Shown: piece by piece, positions 10,060 through 21,600 of the stretch | Numbering within the stretch: the first letter of the stretch is position 1 | Layout: every line of letters starts with the position of its first letter | Assembly (NCBI GenBank): GCA_005784505.1 | Contig: VCAZ01000037.1 | Location: 720,001-784,000 of the forward strand | Source: Bagarius yarrelli | Lineage: Eukaryota; Chordata; Actinopteri; Siluriformes; Sisoridae | Reading direction: 5' to 3' | DNA: 64,000 bases | Position numbers and translations under genes: made by a program | The notes under the pieces: generated by a model | The model's database searches: none | What the model saw: the letters and a program-made list of their open reading frames with translations, nothing else | What the model was told of the DNA's origin: nothing

Positions 10060-13000
10060 CTGAGAGGAAAAAATGGAGAAAAATTCAGTTGTACAAATGA
10101 CCAAACTGAAGTAAAGAGATCTGGCTAATATGTTGGTTTTACCTGTAGTACAATGCAGCACTGGATAAAGTCATCGAAAGCAACCTGTCCTTTCCTCTGA
10201 CGGTCAAACTTCTCGATCAGTGTGTTATAGAACTGATCTGACAGACGATAACCTGGACGAGGAGAGGAACAGGAAGCTTTAACAACATTGGCAGGTTTTA
10301 ACAAAATAGGTTAATGTAAGAAAAGCTAATAATAGGCTAGGAGAAAAAGCTTAAGAACTGTGTATCAGTAAGCCTGGAACATTCTAGAAACAATATAAAA
10401 CATTCACAGGAAATAAACTGAATAATATTTAACAAAAAATATATTTTTTAATTAATTAAATTGGAGCAGGTACAAAAGAAAAAAAAAATGTTATTACATA
10501 AAATCTTTCACATAGTGGCAGTTCTACCATTTCATCCTTGCGGGTGTTTTGCCCTCACTACTGTTAGTCACTATCATCATCAACCTGTATTACTGTTATC
10601 TAGCTAACAGCAACAAATTTAGACTTTGTACTCAGGAAATAGATCATAGGTCAACAAAAAACTTGATGGCTTGCATTTACATTGCATTGTAAAGTGTGAT
10701 GATGATGATGATTAATAATTACGGTTTGGAGAATAATTCTCACAATTTATTACTTCATCCTTGTGGACAAGCATGCGCAAAATAGCAAAGATGAAAAATA
10801 CATTTCGTGGATCAATTTTTTTTTAATTTTTAATCAACGTCACATGCATTTCTTACTTACATTTGAAATTCTATTTTAAATGCTAAAAAGTATACTTTCA
10901 ATGAATTTTGAGGGCTGCTACTTTTTAATATAAAAAAGGGGCAATTTGGTCAGGTGTCTTACTTTGCCTTGTTTCACTGGGGTACCAGTTTAAATTTAGC
11001 TGTTGTCTTATAGACATACAGACATTTCTATTTATTGAATTTTATCGATGACATCATTTAAATTATGTAAAACATTTTAGGGCTATCTGATCTGTAAATA
11101 TCCTGTGTGTCCTAAACTAAACACCTTACACCCTCAATCTGCTGCTCTTTCCTCCCTACTTTTTCTGTTTAAACCTCAATATGCCGCCAGTCCATCGATC
11201 ATCGTCGGAGCTGAGCAGAAGTAGTGACAAGCCTCCTTCCTGCCGCATTCTTGTCTGAATCTATGTTTAGTTGAATGAGGATATTCACTTAAAAACTTTT
11301 CATATTCATTTAATATCAGAACCATGTGGTCTACAGGTTCAATCTTAAACTTGACGCTTAGTTGATTCTTTCAGTTTCTGACAGGATGTTCAATGTGGAC
11401 TAAGGGTTATATTTGACTGTACCACAATTCAGAACGCGTGACTTGTGGATTAATTGTGAAAATTAATAATCAAGTGAAAGTCTATTATTTCTTCATTGTT
11501 TTAAGATCTGTTACTGTGTAAACATTTCAAGTTTAAAACAATTAGGCACAAGAAACAATCACTTTTGTCAACAAAGATAAACCGTATTTACGTTATACAT
11601 GGAAGACGATACAGAGTGATTTTACATTTAACTATTCAATTTCTGTATCTGAATCTCTAGGAAAAACATAAAACACTGTTTCATTTACATCTTTGTTCTT
11701 TTGTATTTATCTATGATTATAATTTGTATTATATTTTACACATGCACTCTTCTACAAATATCATTCTTTAAAAACAGTTTTTTTTTCCAAATAGAGCTTT
11801 CTTAATCACCTGGTGAATTTTTTTTTTATCTAGCAATATAAAACTGCAGCAAAATTAAATATTGCAATGTCAGTTTTTTCCCCAATATCATGCAGCTCTA
11901 AGGGCATTAATCATCTATTCATTATTTATCTGTTAAACAAATTATCATCATATTGGCTTACCGAAGCCAGTGAGAGCCTGTTTAAGCTCATTCTTGTCAA
12001 TGAACCCTGAGTTGTCACGGTCGTATGTGCGGAAGATGTTCTGCCAATCTGTGATATACTTCCACACCCCGGCAAACTCGTTGAAATTAACGCCACCTTT
12101 GTTATCTCTGTCGAACATTGCTAAAGGAAACACAAAGGACAAAGACATGGATTAAAAAGTTCTCTGCAGTGGGCACACTTTCACTTTTTACCTTCACCGG
12201 GTGAGTTAATCAATATATAAATGGTTAATGTGTGTATGTGTGTGTGCGGGTGTGTGTGTATGTGTGTAAGAATTAGTAGGGTCAGAAATTGAATGATTAG
12301 AGGTGTTTTTGACAGAACGGTGGGTGGCTGAATGAGTGTGTGAGTAATTAGGTCAGTGTGAGTAAGTAATTGGGTAAAGGATTAGGTGTGTGTGGTTGGT
12401 TATAAGGCGAGTTGTGAATAAGTGTGTAAGAGATTGGTTGAGTGAGCAGACAGAGGAGTGTGTGTTTACATCGGTGAGAGAGTGAGACAGCAAGTGAGCA
12501 AAATGAGTGAGGAGTTGATAGGGTTTGGTGTGCATGTGTGTGTGTAAGGGACAGGTAGGTAATTGAGTGTGTGTAAGATAATGGTTTAGTAAGTAGACAG
12601 AGGATTGATTGAGTGAGTGAGTGAGTGAGTGAGCAAATGATAGGGTTTGGTTTGGTTTCGTGTGTGTATGTGTCTTTAAAGGATAGGTAGGAAATTGAGT
12701 GAGGGTAAAAGGATAAGACAGAGGAGTGAGTGAGTGAGCAAATGTTAGGAGTTTGGTGTGTGTGTGAGAGTAAAGGATAAGTAGGAAATTGACTGTGTAA
12801 AAGGATAAGACAGAGGGGTGAGTTCGTAAATTGGTTGGAAAAAGTTCGATCAAATGAATAGCGTTGTGTGTGTGTGTGTGTGTTGAGGACGGGGGAGGGG
12901 GGATTGACCAAGTGAGGGTGTGGTTGAGTGATCAGCTGGACAAGTGAGCGAATAGACCAATGTGAGTGAATAATCAGGGGTGTGTGGATGTGTGTGAATG

Positions 13001-14706
13001 AGAAAACGTAGGTGAATAAGTGAGTGTGTGACTGGAGGTTTAAATAAGGATATAATAGGCTGTGATTTTCACGACAAATGAAAAAGCACTCAGCACCCAT
13101 TTTAAGGCACCGGGCATAAAAACCACCCTATAGATTTAAAATCTAATCAATTAATGATGCCTGACATGATGAGGTACAGAGGAACGCTTGAGCCTTTTAA
13201 CCGGTTTCAGTGACAGGAATAATTAGTTAAGTTCTTATTGATCTAAGATGTATTGATTGAATGCAGTGGATTATTCTGTACGTTCATTTACTTTCCTTTA
13301 AAGCAGTCAGTAAGGAAGCAAGTCAAAGGACTCGGCTGACATCCACAACAGAGAACACTTAAACGGATACGAGATATGACCAGACAGTTATAAATCACTT
13401 AAGTTATTTTTGACAAACTTTTCCCAAAAAGCTGTGCGACAGGCAAAAAGACCCCAGTATAGAAACACTAGGTTAGAAGTGAGCGCCACATCTGTACACT
13501 TGTTTTGGTTAGTTAAGAGTGGTTTAATTAGTGCGTGTAATGATAATCTTTTTTTTTAATTTGGTTAGATTTTGTTATATTCTTTTATTTCCTTTGGTGC
13601 TGTTGTGTCTTCTTCCTTTGGATTTAGTTAGTTTTGTGTTTGGTAATTTGACTTGCTGGTTAAATAGATACATAAATTTACTGTACAATCAAAAAGTGTA
13701 AATATTAGAATAAGATACTGAAGTCCTCTTCCTGGCAATAATTCGGTTAGAGTTAGGGTCTCTTGCCACCATTACCACAATATCAAATTTATCATAACCT
13801 AAAAAAATGTTACCTCCTACACCCTTAGATTTACAATTTACAAACGTTTAAGTTCTTTGTATGACTTAAACACATCTTCAATTACTTTTAATGCCCAAAT
13901 ATAATCGGTAGAAATACAACGCTACAGTTAGTCTATAAAGGAACGGTAATGAATAAAACAATTAAGCTGAAAACACACAAATAGGATCTGAAAGATAACA
14001 TTGCTTGTTTGGCATGATAACATTGCATATGTTACTGCTCATTGATCTAGATGATGGAACAGGAACAGGTGTTGAAATGTTAATGTATTTCTTGGTTCAT
14101 GCAGCACCTTCATCAGATTATTAGTCACAGGTCATATTACATCATTTTATCCATCTCAGAAAATGATACAAAATTGACACAAAAAATGTTGAAGAAAGTC
14201 TCCAGAGATCGAGTGAGTCACAACTAGTGCTGGAGAAAGAGATTAGTCCAAGTCACCCTACTTGTGACTGTGCTCATGTGATACCAGCTCAGCTTATGAA
14301 GCTCATGTTTATGAAGAGAATCTGTAACATCTTTTAAGGTATCTGATAACGTATGCAAATCTAAGATCAGATGACAATGTTTTTAGATGGGACACGTTTG
14401 TTGTGGTGTTTTTTGGAGTGCTCAATGTTCATTTCTCCTGCAAAATCGAATAACTCAAATTGTCTCATAAAAATTGGTCCAAAACATACGAATTGTTGGG
14501 TAACATGTTGCAATACAAATACAAAACTACTGAATATACCAAACCATCTGTCAGTTAACGTAGGCTGGTAAGCTCAGGGTTTTTTTTTTGGACTGGGTGG
14601 GAGACGTGTGTTCGAAAGAGCATGCTACAGAATGAGTCATCACAAACTTTCTCATTTTCCCAGATTTTAAATAATACAGGCTACAAAAATATAATCATCC
14701 ATTACC

Positions 14707-14741
<35 letters not shown>

Positions 14742-17700
14742 GTACAACTGCAGGTTGTCTTGTGAAAAAGTACAAATATAAATTAGGGCCCCCACCTCTG
14801 GAAAAGATCAGATTTCTAGAATGGCCCTTTCAGAGTCTAGATCTAACTCCTTAAAAACAGTGAAATGATTTGAGCAGGGCTGTGCACATGACATACCTTT
14901 GTAATTTGTTAGAATCTCTGGCACACAAACAGACCAAAACTAGACACTCTTGCTAAAAGACGGGTTTTCCTCACCTATAATTGATCTGACAGTCACAGGG
15001 TTGAATGGTGTCCATGTGCCTGTGAAAAAGAAGGAAACATTTTTAATCCACAGTAAAAATGAGGTCAGCATCACAAATAAGTGTGTTAATAAAACTAATT
15101 GCACAGTTTACAATAACACTGCAAGTGAATAAATAAAACGTATACACAGCATTCATTGGAAATGCAGATTAGCTAGCTACATTAACCCATATTTTTTTTT
15201 ACTTTCTTTTAAATAAATTCTTTAGTAATTTTATCTTTATCTTGTTATTTTCTCTATTTTGCCAAATAGTCCACTTCTCTTCACCCCTAAAGCTACACAT
15301 GTTTTCCTGTCATCCTGTGCTGTACTTGTACAGTGAGGGGGACTTTTAGTATTTTTATCTGATTTACTATGACAAACTCACAATCGATGATCAATAATTT
15401 TCCACAAGATTTGGTCTAACGTATAAATATTGCAGGAGTGTAATTTTTGTTGTTTATTCGTCAACATTTTTATGGGGTTTTTTTCTCTAAAAACTATTTT
15501 ATTATAAATTCCTTCTTTGAATTCTTGTCTGTGAATCTGGCTTGTTCTTTATTGTAACCCACATTGTTGATTACTTTAATAACAATATTAATAAAAATCT
15601 AAATATACCCTTATGATGTATTACATCATAAAATCATTGCTCATTAAGAGCAGCTGCTTTGTCCATCTGCAGACTAACACCTTGAAATGTTCTTATGTAA
15701 TATTCAATATATCCTTTCCTTGCAGTGATGAATGAGAAAAATGAGAGGGAGAAAAGGGTAGAAGAGTTAAAAAATGTGGAGCAGGAAGTTTCAAAAGATT
15801 AATACGTGCGAAGTTAGAATAACTTTGAAAAGGCTGAAAAAAGGCCTGATGAGATACCGGTGGAGGTGTGGAAATGTCTAGCAGAGGCAGCAGTGGAAAT
15901 TCTTACTAGATGGTTTAACAGGATTTTAGTGAGTGAAAAAATGCCTGAGGAATGAAGGAGGAGTGTAATGGTGCCTATCTTTTAGAACAAGGGTGATGTG
16001 CAGAGTTGAAACAAATATAGAGGCATAAAGTTGCTGAGTCATACAATGAAGCTATGGGAAAGAGTAGTGAAAGCTAGGTTAAGGAGGGTAGTAGATATTT
16101 GTGAGCAGCAGTATGGCTTTATGCACGGAAAGAGCACTACATATTCAATCTTTGCTCTGAGAATGCTGATGGAGAAGTACAGAAATGGTCGTAAAGAGCT
16201 GCATTGTGTTTTTGTAGACCTGGAGAAAGCCTATGACAGAGTACCTAGAAAAGAGCTGTGGTATTGTATGAGGAAGCCAGGAATAGCAGAGAAGTATGTC
16301 AGGGTGGTGCAGGATATGTATGAGGGAAACAGGACAGCAGTGAGGTGTGCAGTAGGTCAGACAGAGGAGTTCAAAGTGATGGTGGGACTACATTAGGGAT
16401 CAGCTCTGAGCCCATTCTTGTTTGCTGTGGTGATGGATCGGTTGACAGATGAGATCAGGCAGGAATCTCCTTAGACAATGATGTTTGCAGATGACATTGT
16501 GATCTGTAGTGAGAGCAGGGAGCAGGTGGAGAACAACCTGGAGAGGTGAAGGTTTGTTCTGGAGAGAAGAGGTATGAACGATATGGCAGTTCCTTTTAGT
16601 AAATATCTTTATTTACAGATTTATCAAAAGCTGCTTAAACAAACACAAGAAATGCTGTTTCAGAGTGCTAAAAAAAAAAACCTTGTGCAAAGCCGGCCTT
16701 TGCCTAATATACCCTACATGTAGAAAGACTCTATTGTAAAAGATAATCAATGTTGTGACTCTCCATAGACATGGTATATGGATAGAACATTACAAACACT
16801 GACAGTCTAAACATTGACAGTGTAAATAGGGTGGAATTTTCTTACTACGATCAAATAGTTTACCTATTCTCTACTATGACATGGATGAAGAAGTATACAG
16901 TGTTTCTAATGTGGCAGAGAGAAAAGAAAAAAATACTGCCAATGCATAATTATGCAGTGAACGTAAACTGCATAATAAGCTCTGAAACACACACACACAC
17001 ACACACGCACACACACCACAAACTATACACGGCACACACACATGCAGGGGGGAGCTGCATACCCATATGCCAGGTTTGTTTATATGAAAGGGCCATTCAT
17101 ACAACGAAGCATGAAGTTCATTTGGATACGTACAGTATGAACCATTGAAATGTTTGACCATTTTTAGAAAAAAATATGTTGAATACATAAAGAATCAAAG
17201 TTTTATTGTAATAATTTTAAATGTAGCTTTCTAAAATTACAATTCTACTGTTTTTATATTTACGAAATTTGATTTTCTATCTACTTTAATAAGAAACAGG
17301 GGTGACAAATTACCTTCTAAGTTGTTTCTCATTTACTGAAACGGTAATTCAAAAAACTGATTTTTTAATTATTAAATCTAACAAATAATCCACAAATCAC
17401 ATGTATTTTGAATTGTGGTGCAGTCAAATATAATCTAAACTTGACATTAAACATCCTGTAATGTGACAATTGCAAATACACACATTGCGATGTTGATTTT
17501 GAATCGATATATTGTGTAGCCCTAATTGTGCCAGACAGTGCATGACAAAAAAATAACAGGATCGTACAGAATTAAAGGAGAAAAAAAAATAATTAAATAA
17601 AAAAATGTAACGAGGAGTAGAAGAAAATAGTGGGAGAGAAGAAAAATACACTGCCAGTTCATTATACCAGAATAATACAATTTTCACAGCTACATGTGGT

Positions 17701-20700
17701 GCCCAGTATGAGTCATGTGGGTTTGGGACACAGAAAGGTCAGGAAATATAGTGTGTGTTAGGAGTAAGTACACATAGGTGTGAGTCTGTCCACCAATAAG
17801 CTGGTTAATGGGGGTGGAATCTGGCAACTAACTGGACTGGCCTCAAAAAAACAAAGAGGCTTTTATGTAGTTCACACTGAGCCTACTTACAGCTTCGCCC
17901 ATGAAGGAAAAGACAACAACACCAGAGCAACACATCCTAAACAGGAGAAAAGTCATGAAACGTATCTTGGATCTGGTGTATTAAATATTCATATTAAAGT
18001 GGATATCAAATTAAGTAAAAACCTGTCTGTAAATTCTGCCTGACACTACTTCTTATTTTTTGCCATTTATGATATGGAGTTAAAATCATGAGTTAACAAT
18101 TATATCTCTTTTTTGGAAAAGTAAGAATTTTCCTGCAACTTAATGATGCGGAAATCCCATATTAAACATCTAGAACAAAATTTGTACTTTAAAAAAATAA
18201 GGTGCCTAAGACTTTTGCACAGTACTGCATACCAAAAGTCTTTAATGAAAGCCTTTAGTCATGTGCGTAGGAATTTTACCCCCATGTATGCCTGTACATG
18301 TCACTATCCACTATTCATGCAGGTGTTATATCATTTCTGTGGACACCCTGCATTCACATGGACAGAAGTACAGCAAAGTCGGGCAGAAATAGCTCATTTT
18401 CAGTTGGAGCTGGTGTTCTTCAAGTAGTTAAAAGTAAAATTGGCAACACTAGAGGAAAGGGTGGGTTGATCAGGTTGAGCGGAGTTTAACTTTTGAGAAA
18501 ATAAGAAGTGAAGCAATTTGACTATTAACTGTCTAACATTTGGTTCCAGACATTTGCTCCTACATCACAGCTCCTCGTCCAGATGGTGATACTTGCTGTG
18601 CAGCTACAGGCTTATTGAGTTTATTTTACCCAAGACAACAAGGGCATTTTATTATTTTAGCATTTCCATCCATCCATCCATCTATCCATCCATCCCTCCA
18701 TCAATAGTCTAGACCTGCTTATGGGATCGATAGACTTTTGGGGGGGACATCAACCATAAACATAAGACCCATGTAAATTTGATAAGTGCAATTTTTCAAA
18801 TTTGCAAAACATTTTTACTAGAACGCGATCTCATTTGTAAATAGACTGGTTTATTTAATTGTTATGCAGTTTATGTTGTCATGTACTATATGGCAAATAG
18901 CACTTTACCAAGAAGTGTGTCCTTTCCAAACTGTTGTCACATTGGAAACACAACATTGTCTTAGATGTCACAATACATTGTAGTCAGGGACGTCGCTAAC
19001 AATATTGAGTCCTATTAAAGAATATGAGACTGAGCCCCCTACCACATGCATTAAGCACTGTTACTCATAAAAAACAGGTCTCTGGAGTGAAAGAAGTCAT
19101 TATAGGAGTGGGGAAAAACATGTATAGTGCTTTGTGATATAGCGTCTGGTGTTGGAAAGTCATAGAACAACGCTGTGGTAAAGCACGATTTAGGGAAGTT
19201 TATTTTTTCCACATTATATTCGAAAGCCTGTTATTATTCGACAATGAAAGAATAGTCACATAAAATATTGCAGGAATCATTACCAATAAAGAACTAAATG
19301 CAGCACAATCAGGATTTACATACAGCTAATACCTTTACAGTGTTCATTTCAGAACAACCAAGACATTCTATACAATGAAGCACAAATGGAGGTAAATCAT
19401 GCGGTGGGGTTGGATTTCTAGCAGGCTTGTCAGGATTGAGAGACAGATGAAGCTATAAATGTACAGAAACAGCAGCGCTAAACTTAGTGCTCAAAAGTGC
19501 TCAAAATCACAGACTGGGACAAAGATTGAACTTTCCATAAGACAAGCACCAAAGCCACAGCCAGGGCAAGGCAGGTTTTCTGTGGGGCCTTGAACCATCT
19601 CTGGGTGGACCAGAAAGTAGTTAAATGATGTCCGCTTTGTGAAAATATATATCTATAATTGCTATGCTTGTAGCAATTATACCCACAATTTACTGAACTT
19701 TTGTGTAATCTTTACCGTTATGGATATTTTACATTAAGGCTTTATGAGGGTTTCACATCTAATTACACTGAAGTTAAATTTTAATTTAAGTTAAATTAAA
19801 GCTGACGTACCATTTGATAAAGCTTGCTGAAGCTCAGTGTCTGAGATTGATCCACTTCTGTCTTTATCCACCCTGGAAAAGGATAAAAAAAACATTTTAA
19901 ACTTAAAATCTGCCATTGCTGGGATAGTTTACAGTAAATTGGTATGATTTCACACACGTTATTAATCTGAATATGTTATATCACAAGCCTAATATAGATT
20001 ATAACACTTAATGCTGGAAAGCGGTAGGAAGAAACTGTGACGAGGTTTTGTTTTAGGTTTATTCTGGTGATCAGCTAGTTTGTGTTATAAACTTATGTAT
20101 AAAGTTATACAGTTTTTGTAGCTATAAGAACACCATTGCGTTAAAATTTTGACATCGTCTATCTACAGGTTTATATCTTGCTCAACTCGTATCCAATATT
20201 CAACAAATGTTAGAACTGCTTAGAAAGAGGCGTCAACACCTGGTTTCACTTTGAGTTTGTTTTAAAAGCGAAAGTGATTCTACAAAAGCTACAGAATCTT
20301 TTTTTTTTTAGCTTTTATGTTTTCAACTACTACAACCGATACACGAAAGACTTGAAATAAATGAACTTTAATTATCATTTTGGGGGGTTTTGCTCTGAGA
20401 GGAGATACAGTAATGTGCATGTTATAAGGCTCTGCTGTGAACAAAAACCAACTATTGTTGAAAAAAAACTCTTCAGTGAGTCACACATTTCTTAGCGACA
20501 GGCATACCAACAACAACAATAACTGTTAAAGAAAGAGGAAACTCCCGAAGACAGAAGGGTGTCAGTTCCAATCCCAGGAGTACCAAACTCACTGGTAATA
20601 AGGTTATTGGTTCTGGATAAAGGGGCACGTGACAATCATCGTACATTTTTAACACACAGAATGTCAATTAAAGCCAGATATTCTCAACTGACGACTTGTT

Positions 20701-21346
20701 CGGTGGGTCACGTGGATATTTGGTTTAGACTTGTTTTTTTTTTTTTCAAGCTTCTTCATCTGAGGTCAAATTCTACAGTCTGTATACAGTAAAGCACCAC
20801 CCTGTTCCTGCTTCCGGGATTTTCCGCGAATGCCTGTTCATTTAGTAAATTAATGTACGTCAACATTGTATTTTTAGCTCACACTTACAAAGCGCAGTTC
20901 ATGTGTATGTGCGTGCAAGCGTGTGTGTGTGTGTGTGTGTCTAATTAATGTGTTAGTCCTGTGCATTAAGGAAATAAGGTTCATCCAAAACAGGAAATCA
21001 CTACAGTTATAGCGAATAACGGCCGAAAATCTTTATCTCCCCAATTTCTATATTTATATACAAAATCATTTTAGCAAACACAATCAGCGTCTGTAAAGTT
21101 TCCTAACACGTTTTAATCGCCGCAAACCTTTACGAACTAATTCTTTATAACAACTTGTCACAAAGCGAGAGCACAGCCGCCGCCGCAGTCAGTGGTCCAG
21201 GGCAGCGATACGTTCCTCAATGCGGAATCTCGCGCTGTGAGGTTTTTTTTTTTTTTCACTCACCTCTGAAATATATTCCACAGAAAAGCTTGATCAGGCG
21301 GCGCGCTGTTATAGTGCGGAGGTCTGTACTGGTTGTGGTACGCCAT
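9961..21346 (-). CDS. pdcd6: Programmed cell death 6 (ALG-2), penta-EF-hand calcium sensor; six coding exons
   Basis: The exons 21346-21264, 19872-19811, 15019-14975, 12120-11962, 10252-10143 and 10059-9961 (lengths 83, 62, 45, 159, 110, 99) all have GT donors and AG acceptors and join in phase to 185 residues plus a TAG stop. The product reads as PDCD6/ALG-2, which in mammals is 191 residues. The family is a cytosolic calcium-dependent adaptor that binds ALIX, TSG101, SEC31A and annexins and acts in ER-to-Golgi transport, ESCRT-linked membrane repair and apoptosis. Five EF hands are visible: EF1 loop at D30-E41, EF2 at D67-E78, EF3 at D97-E108, EF4 starting at D133 and EF5 starting at D163. 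EF1 and EF3 are canonical; EF4 has an irregular loop, as in the family. The N-terminus (about 17 residues) is shorter than the Gly/Pro-rich mammalian one. It is the only intact host gene seen. Confidence 0.96.
10143..10252 (-). CDS. pdcd6: pdcd6 exon 5 (EF hand 4)
   Basis: The 110-base exon encodes G117 (completed) to Q153, with the segments YRLSDQF and KGQVAFDDFIQCCIVLQ. The acceptor reads TCGTCCAG and the donor CAG|GTAAAACC. EF4 begins at D133 and has a basic, irregular loop (DRQRKG), consistent with a non-calcium-binding fourth EF hand as in the family. Confidence 0.95.
10253..11961 (-). other. pdcd6 intron 4
   Basis: This AT-rich intron has a probable hAT-derived MITE in its 5' half (about 11330-11900). 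No other feature is seen. Confidence 0.8.
11330..11900 (+). mobile_element. hAT-like MITE remnant in pdcd6 intron 4
   Basis: The right end reads TGCAGCTCTA at 11891-11900, a common hAT terminus in fish. A block starting at 11381 (ACAGGATGTT) matches, in reverse orientation, a block at 17365-17459 in intron 2 over roughly 90 bases. The left end was not found. Confidence 0.4.
11962..12120 (-). CDS. pdcd6: pdcd6 exon 4 (EF hands 2 and 3)
   Basis: The 159-base exon follows the acceptor CCTTTAG and ends at the donor TTCG|GTAAG. It encodes A64-F116 and one base of G117. EF2 (D67-E78) and EF3 (D97-E108) flank the motif VWKYITDWQNIFR. The last full codons encode G115-F116. These equal the Gly-Phe pair that is alternatively spliced out in mammalian ALG-2 (the delta-GF isoform), which alters partner choice there. 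No strong alternative GT donor is seen six bases upstream here. Confidence 0.95.
12220..13060. repeat. Degenerate GT/GAGT-rich tandem repeat
   Basis: Loose units of about 85-130 bases recur. Each contains a (GT)n run, GAGTGAGTGAG stretches, a TAGGAAATTGAG-like core and GACAGAGGAGTG. It yields long Thr/His/Ser-rich minus-strand open frames that are artefacts of low complexity. Confidence 0.75.
14709..14741. repeat. (CA)n microsatellite
   Basis: Pure CA run of about 16 units in pdcd6 intron 3. Confidence 0.95.
14975..15019 (-). CDS. pdcd6: pdcd6 exon 3 (45-base linker exon)
   Basis: This short exon lies between the acceptor TTTTTCACAG and the donor ATAG|GTGAGG. It encodes the end of G49 and T50-I63 (TWTPFNPVTVRSII) plus one base of A64, which is the conserved EF1-EF2 linker of ALG-2. 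It is easily missed by ORF scans because it is only 45 bases. Phase agrees with both neighbours. Confidence 0.93.
15723..16579 (+). mobile_element. RTE-like LINE fragment (reverse transcriptase), antisense in pdcd6 intron 2
   Basis: The fragment is truncated at both ends. It reads, with frame breaks, from the segment just before reverse transcriptase into the palm domain. Recognisable motifs are CEQQYGFMHGKST (about 16100), FVDLEKAYDRVPR (about 16210-16250) and the catalytic MFADDIVICSESRE (FADD at 16483-16494). The family is the RTE-type LINE abundant in fish, also present at 1-3310, 28420-29606 and 35045-36655. One open frame runs 16031-16396. It is not functional: there are stops before and after that frame, and both the endonuclease and the C-terminus are missing. 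Confidence 0.88.
16986..17018. repeat. (CA)n microsatellite
   Basis: Near-pure CA dinucleotide run with one G interruption. Confidence 0.95.
17365..17524 (-). mobile_element. hAT-like MITE fragment
   Basis: The plus-strand end reads GTGTAGCCCTA at 17514-17524, a typical fish hAT terminus seen from the minus strand as TAGGGCTACAC. The adjacent bases are homologous, inverted, to 11381-11480. The other end was not found. Confidence 0.45.
18190..18230 (+). mobile_element. Tc1/mariner-type terminal fragment
   Basis: The motif GCCTAAGACTTTTGCACAGT around 18204-18224 is the terminal inverted repeat of a common fish Tc1-like family. Only this end is recognised. Confidence 0.45.
18666..18702. repeat. 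(CCAT)n tetranucleotide repeat
   Basis: Roughly nine CATC/CCAT units with two substitutions. Confidence 0.9.
19811..19872 (-). CDS. pdcd6: pdcd6 exon 2 (EF hand 1)
   Basis: The 62-base exon follows an acceptor TTTTCCAG and ends at the donor ATG|GTACGT. It encodes V29-N48 and the first base of G49, covering the EF1 calcium loop D30-K-D32-R-S34-G-S-I-S-D-T-E41 and the following helix QQALSN. All ligand positions of the loop are present. Confidence 0.94.
19873..21263 (-). other. pdcd6 intron 1
   Basis: The intron has no recognisable gene or transposon. It holds a (GT)10 microsatellite at 20921-20940, and a CpG-rich patch at 21170-21240 next to exon 1 that may belong to the promoter region. Confidence 0.8.
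20921..20940. repeat. (GT)10 microsatellite
   Basis: Pure GT run in pdcd6 intron 1. Confidence 0.95.
21264..21346 (-). CDS. pdcd6: pdcd6 exon 1 (start codon exon)
   Basis: The ATG is at 21346-21344 on the minus strand. The exon encodes residues 1-27 plus two bases of R28, including the conserved segment APPDQAFLWNIFQ that leads into EF1. The donor reads AG|GTGAGT. The sequence between exon and intron is GC-richer than the rest of the window. The start is chosen because it is the only in-frame ATG and it matches the family N-terminus. Confidence 0.93.
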
Positions 21347-21600
21347 TTCTACATGTAGCCCTGCTGTTAAATATGCTAAAAATCACAATGTGTAAGAACT
21401 TATCTCAATCTGACTCGGACATTCTTCGCGCAATAGGCGTGGCGAAAAACCCAACCTTACCGCTTATCTTTACACATTCAGAGACGTCACATGCCCGCCC
21501 ACATCACGGTCCAGAGTTTTGATTGGCTCACAGCCTGCCAGCGTGTCCGAACTGTGCTAAAAGGGTGGAGCCAAAATCCTTGATTGACGGGCTAACAGAG
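21347..21600 (-). promoter_or_regulatory. Candidate pdcd6 promoter / 5' UTR
   Basis: The 250 bases above the start codon are relatively GC-rich and contain an inverted CCAAT box (ATTGG on the plus strand, 21522-21526), a CRE-like GACGTCAC at 21483-21490 and a GC-box-like CCCGCCC at 21494-21500. No TATA box stands out, as expected for a housekeeping gene. The transcription start is not determined. Confidence 0.5.

Larger units (their letters stand above)
12121..14974 (-). other. pdcd6 intron 3
   Basis: The intron holds a long degenerate GT/GAGT-rich tandem array (12220-13060) and a (CA)n tract (14709-14741). Nothing else is recognised in 13061-14974. Confidence 0.85.
15020..19810 (-). other. 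pdcd6 intron 2 (largest intron)
   Basis: The 4.8-kb intron contains an RTE LINE fragment in the opposite orientation (15723-16579), a (CA)n tract at 16986-17018, a hAT-family fragment (17365-17524), a Tc1/mariner end (18190-18230) and a (CCAT)n tract (18666-18702). The rest is AT-rich and unassigned. Confidence 0.85.

Noticed and set aside
12348..13100. 250- and 166-codon minus-strand frames
   Set aside because: Low-complexity Thr/His/Ser translation of a GT-rich tandem array inside a pdcd6 intron.
16831..17188. 105- and 104-codon frames across the (CA)n tract
   Set aside because: Microsatellite translations within a pdcd6 intron. No conserved features.
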